NCBI GenBank assembly: GCA_937897365.1
Contig: CALCOP010000042.1
Location: forward strand, 1-6,507
From: an uncultured euryarchaeote
Lineage (GTDB): Archaea > Thermoplasmatota > Poseidoniia > Poseidoniales > Poseidoniaceae
DNA: 6,507 nucleotides
Direction: 5' to 3'
Notes under the pieces: model-generated
What the model saw: the letters and a program-made list of their open reading frames with translations, nothing else
What the model was told of the DNA's origin: nothing
The model's database searches: none
Shown: in pieces, positions 5,074-6,507 of the stretch
Layout: every line of letters starts with the position of its first letter
Position numbering within the stretch: position 1 is the stretch's first letter
Position numbers and translations under genes: made by a program

Positions 5074-6507
5074 ATGGGTGTTGTCATAGTTGCCGAGAAG
5101 CCGAGTGTTGCTAATGACATCGCACAAGTTTTGGGAGCAACCTCGAAAAAAGAAACTCACTGGGAAGGAAATAATCTCGTTGTTACCTGGGCAATCGGCC
5201 ACTTGTTGCAACTCAAATACATGGATGATTACGATGATGCATTCAAGGATTGGCGAAAAACCATCGACCGATTACCGTATATTCCTGAATCATTTGAATA
5301 CAAGCCTATAGGTGGGCGTGGAAAAAAACAGTTGACTGCAATTACCAAACTCATCAAAGCCAAAGATGTAACTGAAGTTGTCAACGCATGTGACGCTGCA
5401 AGAGAGGGTGAGTTGATTTTCAGAACCATCGTCAAACATACAAAGAGCAAAGTGAAAAATTCACGAATGTGGCTCCAATCAATGACCAAGGATTCCATAC
5501 AACAAGCATGGGATAACCGCCTTGATGGTGAAGAGTATTCTGCATTAAGAGATGCAGCATATTCCCGTTCAGAAGCGGACTGGATTATCGGCATGAACGG
5601 TTCACGTATAGCCAATTCCTTCCTACCTCGCAAGAAGAATGAACGTTCTGCGATTTCATTGGGAAGAGTTCAGACTGCTACATTGGCAATGATTGTTGAA
5701 CATGAATTGAATGTTCTTGGCCATTCACCCCTTCCTTATTGGCAACTTGAAGCGGACTTTGAATCAGGTGATGCAAAGTGGACTGCACGCTGGGAGCGAG
5801 CAAATCACGTCGACGACCCAGAACAGCCAGATTACAAAGCTCACAGAATAATTGAACAGACTGAACACGATCGACTGAAAGAAATCCTAACTTCAGGTAA
5901 CTCCGCTACTGTGAAACAAAGTCAAAGAGATTCTGTGGAAAAACCTCCATTGAACTTTGACTTGACAAGTCTTCAACGAGAAGCAAACAATATCCTAAGC
6001 TGGTCTGCCAAAAAGACACTTGGAGTTGCTCAAGACCTCTATGATACGCACAAACTGACAACATATCCACGTACGGATTCAAGGCACTTGCCAGAAGACA
6101 TGCATGAACAAATTGCCAAAACCATACGTCAGCTCGGTGCCCAAGACCCCTATAATTCGCATTCAACACGCATTATAGACGAGGGTATGAAAAATGCTGG
6201 AAGAAACTTTGACAATGCAAAAGTAAGCGATCACTTTGCAATAATTCCGACTGGAAAAATACCCGATGGAAATCTTAATTCAGATCACCAACGTCTCTAT
6301 GACCTCATCGTTCGAACCTTTTTGGCTTCATGGCACCCGGAGGCTGTGTGGGACGTTCAGAAACGAATTGCTATCTTAGAAGGCGAACACTTTTCGAAAG
6401 AAGCACGAACAATCAAGACAGAAGGATGGCGAGCTGTACGGCCAAAGAAGCAATCGTTACCGGAAAATTGGAATGTTTTACCGAGTAATCCTTGTGATGC
6501 AACTGTA
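5074..6507 (+). CDS. topB: DNA topoisomerase III, type IA (3' end missing)
   Basis: Type IA topoisomerases cut one DNA strand through a tyrosine, pass the other strand, and decatenate or relax negatively supercoiled DNA. The frame is open from the ATG at 5074 to the right edge (478 residues). The start MGVVIVAEKPSVANDIAQVL is the Toprim beginning with catalytic Glu8. It continues to ACDAAREGELIF (about 105-116), where D107 and E113 are kept and the middle Asp of DxDxE is Ala, as in the DAGREGE-type topoisomerase III subgroup. LGRVQTATL surrounds G197-R198. The active-site block TYPRTDSR has catalytic Tyr331. VSDHFAIIPTG carries D386-H387. This order is typical of bacterial-type TopB. The remaining C-terminal domain and any zinc fingers lie outside. 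No upstream start exists in frame before the stop at 4969. No Shine-Dalgarno site precedes the ATG, so a short-leader mRNA is likely. Confidence 0.95.
   Translation, partial: MGVVIVAEKPSVANDIAQVLGATSKKETHWEGNNLVVTWAIGHLLQLKYMDDYDDAFKDWRKTIDRLPYIPESFEYKPIGGRGKKQLTAITKLIKAKDVTEVVNACDAAREGELIFRTIVKHTKSKVKNSRMWLQSMTKDSIQQAWDNRLDGEEYSALRDAAYSRSEADWIIGMNGSRIANSFLPRKKNERSAISLGRVQTATLAMIVEHELNVLGHSPLPYWQLEADFESGDAKWTARWERANHVDDPEQPDYKAHRIIEQTEHDRLKEILTSGNSATVKQSQRDSVEKPPLNFDLTSLQREANNILSWSAKKTLGVAQDLYDTHKLTTYPRTDSRHLPEDMHEQIAKTIRQLGAQDPYNSHSTRIIDEGMKNAGRNFDNAKVSDHFAIIPTGKIPDGNLNSDHQRLYDLIVRTFLASWHPEAVWDVQKRIAILEGEHFSKEARTIKTEGWRAVRPKKQSLPENWNVLPSNPCDATV

Noticed and set aside
5392..5415. Missing middle Asp in the Toprim DxDxE of topB as a sign of inactivation
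   Set aside because: The DAxREGE form is common in a subgroup of topoisomerase III, and Glu8, Glu113 and Tyr331 are present.
5229..5633. 134-residue minus-strand frame inside topB
   Set aside because: It is antisense to the well-conserved Toprim and adjacent domains and has no recognisable motif.
1..6507. tRNA genes, CRISPR array, insertion sequence or attachment site
   Set aside because: No T-loop/anticodon-like tRNA pattern, regularly spaced repeats, transposase motifs or terminal inverted repeats were seen by eye.

Overview
The window looks like a moderately AT-rich archaeal chromosome fragment, most probably from a marine Thermoplasmatota lineage such as Marine Group II (Poseidoniales). 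The strongest evidence is an archaeal-type SRP (7S) RNA on the minus strand. It has the helix 8 core and also a helix 6 hairpin, which bacterial SRP RNAs lack. An archease, a CcmE-like protein with the CxxxY haem motif, and a quinone-type (class 2) dihydroorotate dehydrogenase agree with this. The lineage call is an inference from gene content; no search was run.

Layout. (1) Positions 1-2351, plus strand, form a tight gene run. It starts with the 3' part of a winged-helix protein carrying three TerB-like repeats spaced exactly 55 residues apart. A PfkB/RfaE-type sugar-kinase homologue with a degraded active site follows, then a divergent archease. Intergenic gaps are 9-32 nt, and the archease ribosome binding site overlaps the preceding stop codon. 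(2) Positions 4496-2309, minus strand, hold pyrD, a ccmE-like gene 13 nt downstream, the SRP RNA starting about 17 nt after the ccmE stop, and a small VanZ/DUF2238-like membrane protein gene. That last gene begins right at the RNA's 3' T-run and converges on the archease gene with a 43-nt overlap. (3) Positions 4489-4971, plus strand, hold an unrecognised acidic protein with a possible C-terminal zinc site. Its ATG and the pyrD ATG lie back to back within 8 bp. (4) A 102-nt intergenic stretch with two adjacent inverted repeats precedes a topoisomerase III gene (topB) that runs from 5074 off the right edge.

Functionally this is mostly housekeeping: pyrimidine synthesis, cytochrome c maturation, protein targeting, RNA ligation cofactor and DNA topology. 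The least ordinary part is the left cluster, where a DNA-binding TerB-repeat protein is coupled to an apparent pseudokinase and an archease lacking some family-typical residues. No mobile element, CRISPR array or tRNA gene was seen.
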